Assembly (NCBI GenBank): GCA_903632075.3
Contig: CAHIKZ030000837.1
Span: forward strand, 1,086,001-1,150,000
From: Acanthosepion pharaonis
Lineage: Eukaryota > Mollusca > Cephalopoda > Sepiida > Sepiidae
Direction: 5' to 3'
DNA length: 64,000 nt
Positions 62,433 to 64,000 of the stretch are shown here, piece after piece. Below the pieces are notes generated by a model. That model worked only from the letters and a program-made list of their open reading frames with translations. It searched no databases and was not told where the DNA came from. Positions within the stretch are counted from its first letter, which is position 1. Each line of letters opens with the position of its first letter. Both the position numbers and the translations under genes were made by a program.

Positions 62433-62660
62433 GCGAAGTTAAGCGATGTCGAGATGGGTGACTAGCTAGATGGGGGATCGCATGAGAATACTTGATGCGG
62501 TAAGCTTGGATGTGCAGATTGGGCAATGGATAATGGCTCGGAATTGTTAATCGGAGAGCTGAGTTCTAATTCCAGCTGGATTCGTTATTTTCACTTACTC
62601 AAAATACCATTTGGAAATGTATGAACCCAACATTTTTCACCCAGCTATGGGTTAAATAGT
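62433..62660 (+). repeat. 5S rRNA/tRNA chimeric SINE, copy 3
   Basis: Opens CGAAGTTAAGCGATGTCG, then GATGGGTGAC, GGGGGATCGCATGAGAATAC and GATGCGGTAAGCTTGGAT (5S 3' half). The tRNA-like part follows: GGGCAATGGATAATGGCTCG with B box GAGTTCTAATTCC. The body has ATACCATTTGGAAATG and CACCCAGCTATGGGTTAAAT, the family A sequence. It is the clearest copy showing 5S head, tRNA head and body in order. Confidence 0.75.
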
Positions 62661-63863
62661 AGTACTGCAATCAGTAAATCATTATGATCACTCATTTTAT
62701 GTAACAATCTAAAATATTTTCTGGTTTTAAATAACCTATAAAAGGCTGACAGGCAAACACAATTTAAACGGAAGATGTATAAACTGAAGCTGAATAAAGG
62801 TGATGGAAACACTTGTCAAAATTAATAATAATTAACTCATAAAAAGTTCTTATACTCTAAAAATGTTTTCTGGCTGGAGATAACCTGCGAAAGGGACGAT
62901 AAGCCAACGAAAACGAATCAGCCAACCTATCACCTCCTCAATGATAGAAAAAAGTTAACATTTAGGGGAGTTGAGAAATCAACTTTCCTGAAAAAAGTGT
63001 GTTAATGAAAATCTTTTATTAATTTCAATCAGCAGTAACAATAAATTTCGGTTCATAAATGCTGAAGATTTCTTCTATGTAAATCGTTCATTTTGCCCTT
63101 AATATTACAAAAAGGCGAGCGTTTGGTGCTCATTAAGAAAAGGAGGTGTGCGAGATTAGGGAAAATTCTCAATTACTGCTAAACAGCGATTTATAAAGAA
63201 ATATATATTTGATAATCAAAGAGAAAGGTGCATTCTATATCATAGAAAATGTAAACAAATTAAACTACTCAATTAAGTCGATGGATTTTTAAATCGAATC
63301 TTCCAGCCTCATGCAATTTGATACCGCTACACTCGACTGCAAAGAACGGACGCTTATCTCACCTCATATACTTTTCACTTAGCGACAATGTCAGCAGAGG
63401 CCGCTTTTAGCTTCAAGAATTATGTGAGTACTTTTAAGGGATACTGAGGTCGGCACAAAACGTCAAACAATCTAAAACGAAAGAAGCAAAATGAAGGAAG
63501 AAAGAAAAAGAGGTGGGAATTATTGGAACGTGACAAGAGCAAGGATTCTGCAAGAAGCAAAAACAAGTATATGAAGAACACAAAATATAAAAGAACAGTT
63601 AACTATCCTAGAAATATTAAGACATTTTTGCACTGATTAGAAGTCGTTAACTAAAGGAAATGACTTACAGTGGCATGACAAGAATGTAGCCTGTCTCTAG
63701 CGCTGAGGTTCGGTTAGAAAGGAAAATAAGATTAAAAAAATAGTCAAATTGTGCATGAGTTAACATCGTGGTGTGGGTTTATCAACACAACATTCACTAT
63801 CAGTTCCAGACAGGTTTCCCCTCCCACATACATAATATACAACGTTCTATCTACTCGTCTCTT
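62661..63863. other. Unassigned AT-rich sequence
   Basis: Two segments (about 62690-62760 and 62855-62925) share ACTCTAAAAATGTTTTCTGG-like sequence with TAACCT.. and AAAGG, a small diverged direct repeat. No gene seen. Confidence 0.35.
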
Positions 63864-63970
63864 CTCTCTCTCTCTCTCTCTCTCTCTTTCTATCTCTCTC
63901 TCCCTTCCTCATCTACACACGCACACCTTGTTGATAGATAGATAAGACAGATAGACAGAGAGATAGATTT
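63864..63970. repeat. (TC)n and (GATA)n low complexity
   Basis: TC at 63864-63903, then a CA patch and GATA units to about 63970. Confidence 0.9.
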
Positions 63971-64000
63971 CCCACACTGCATCTGCCTGTCAAATATATC

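Noticed and set aside
62433..62520. Possible functional 5S rRNA gene
   Set aside because: Only the 3' half of 5S is present, it is mutated, and it is fused to a tRNA-like unit in all three copies.

Overview
The window looks like intergenic or intronic DNA from an animal with a large, repeat-rich, AT-rich genome. A coleoid cephalopod (octopus-like mollusc) is my best guess. The grounds are very long (TA)n and (CA)n arrays, jockey/CR1-like LINE remnants, a GIY-YIG Penelope-like element, tRNA- and 5S-derived SINEs and Tc1/mariner relics. The species call is inference. There is no prokaryotic gene organisation, CRISPR array or operon, and no complete host gene is visible. Most open frames are (TA)n/(CA)n read-through or shadows of dead transposons.

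Layout. 1-5 kb: a decayed LINE (endonuclease plus reverse transcriptase, minus strand), a 5S/tRNA chimeric SINE, a tRNA-SINE, a hAT MITE with perfect 8-bp target duplication, and a tandem plus inverted array of a Leu/Ser-tRNA-like SINE. 7-20 kb: repeated blocks of the form (TA)n - inserted element - (TA)n. The inserts include foldback elements, a Tc1 transposase pseudogene, a DUF4817-type helix-turn-helix element and SINEs. A second LINE relic lies at 13.9-15.1 kb. 20-33 kb: MITEs, LINE 3' ends, SINEs and a degenerate minisatellite. 33.04-45.68 kb: a precise head-to-tail duplication of about 6.3 kb (two copies, nearly identical), carrying a TATA-type promoter-like site, microsatellites and a LINE 3' end. 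46-53 kb: a mariner-like relic, a duplicated 530-bp unclassified repeat, a LINE relic, a possible host exon with a strong splice acceptor (48.4-48.8 kb) and another foldback. 55.2-55.9 kb: a GC/CAG-rich island that could be host exon material. 56.5-60.7 kb: Penelope-like element sequence, including a nearly full-length relic with GIY-YIG domain. 61-64 kb: LINE 3' end, GC-rich direct repeats, a third 5S/tRNA SINE and low-complexity DNA.

Most interesting signal. Several short repeats, read by eye, contain the parts of a type I hammerhead self-cleaving ribozyme: a CTGANGA core, a stem II hairpin, GAAA, an extremely short stem III, a UH cleavage site and a matching stem I. One copy (10954-11004, minus strand) has every core base intact. 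In three foldback elements the motif lies once in each arm, in opposite orientations. These elements, and the Penelope-like element, sit between (TA)n arrays. Hammerheads with tiny stem III are known from Penelope-like elements and retrozymes. The window therefore suggests a family of small ribozyme-bearing elements that share a TA-microsatellite niche with, and are possibly mobilised by, a GIY-YIG Penelope element. The motifs are seen in the sequence; the mobilisation model is inference.
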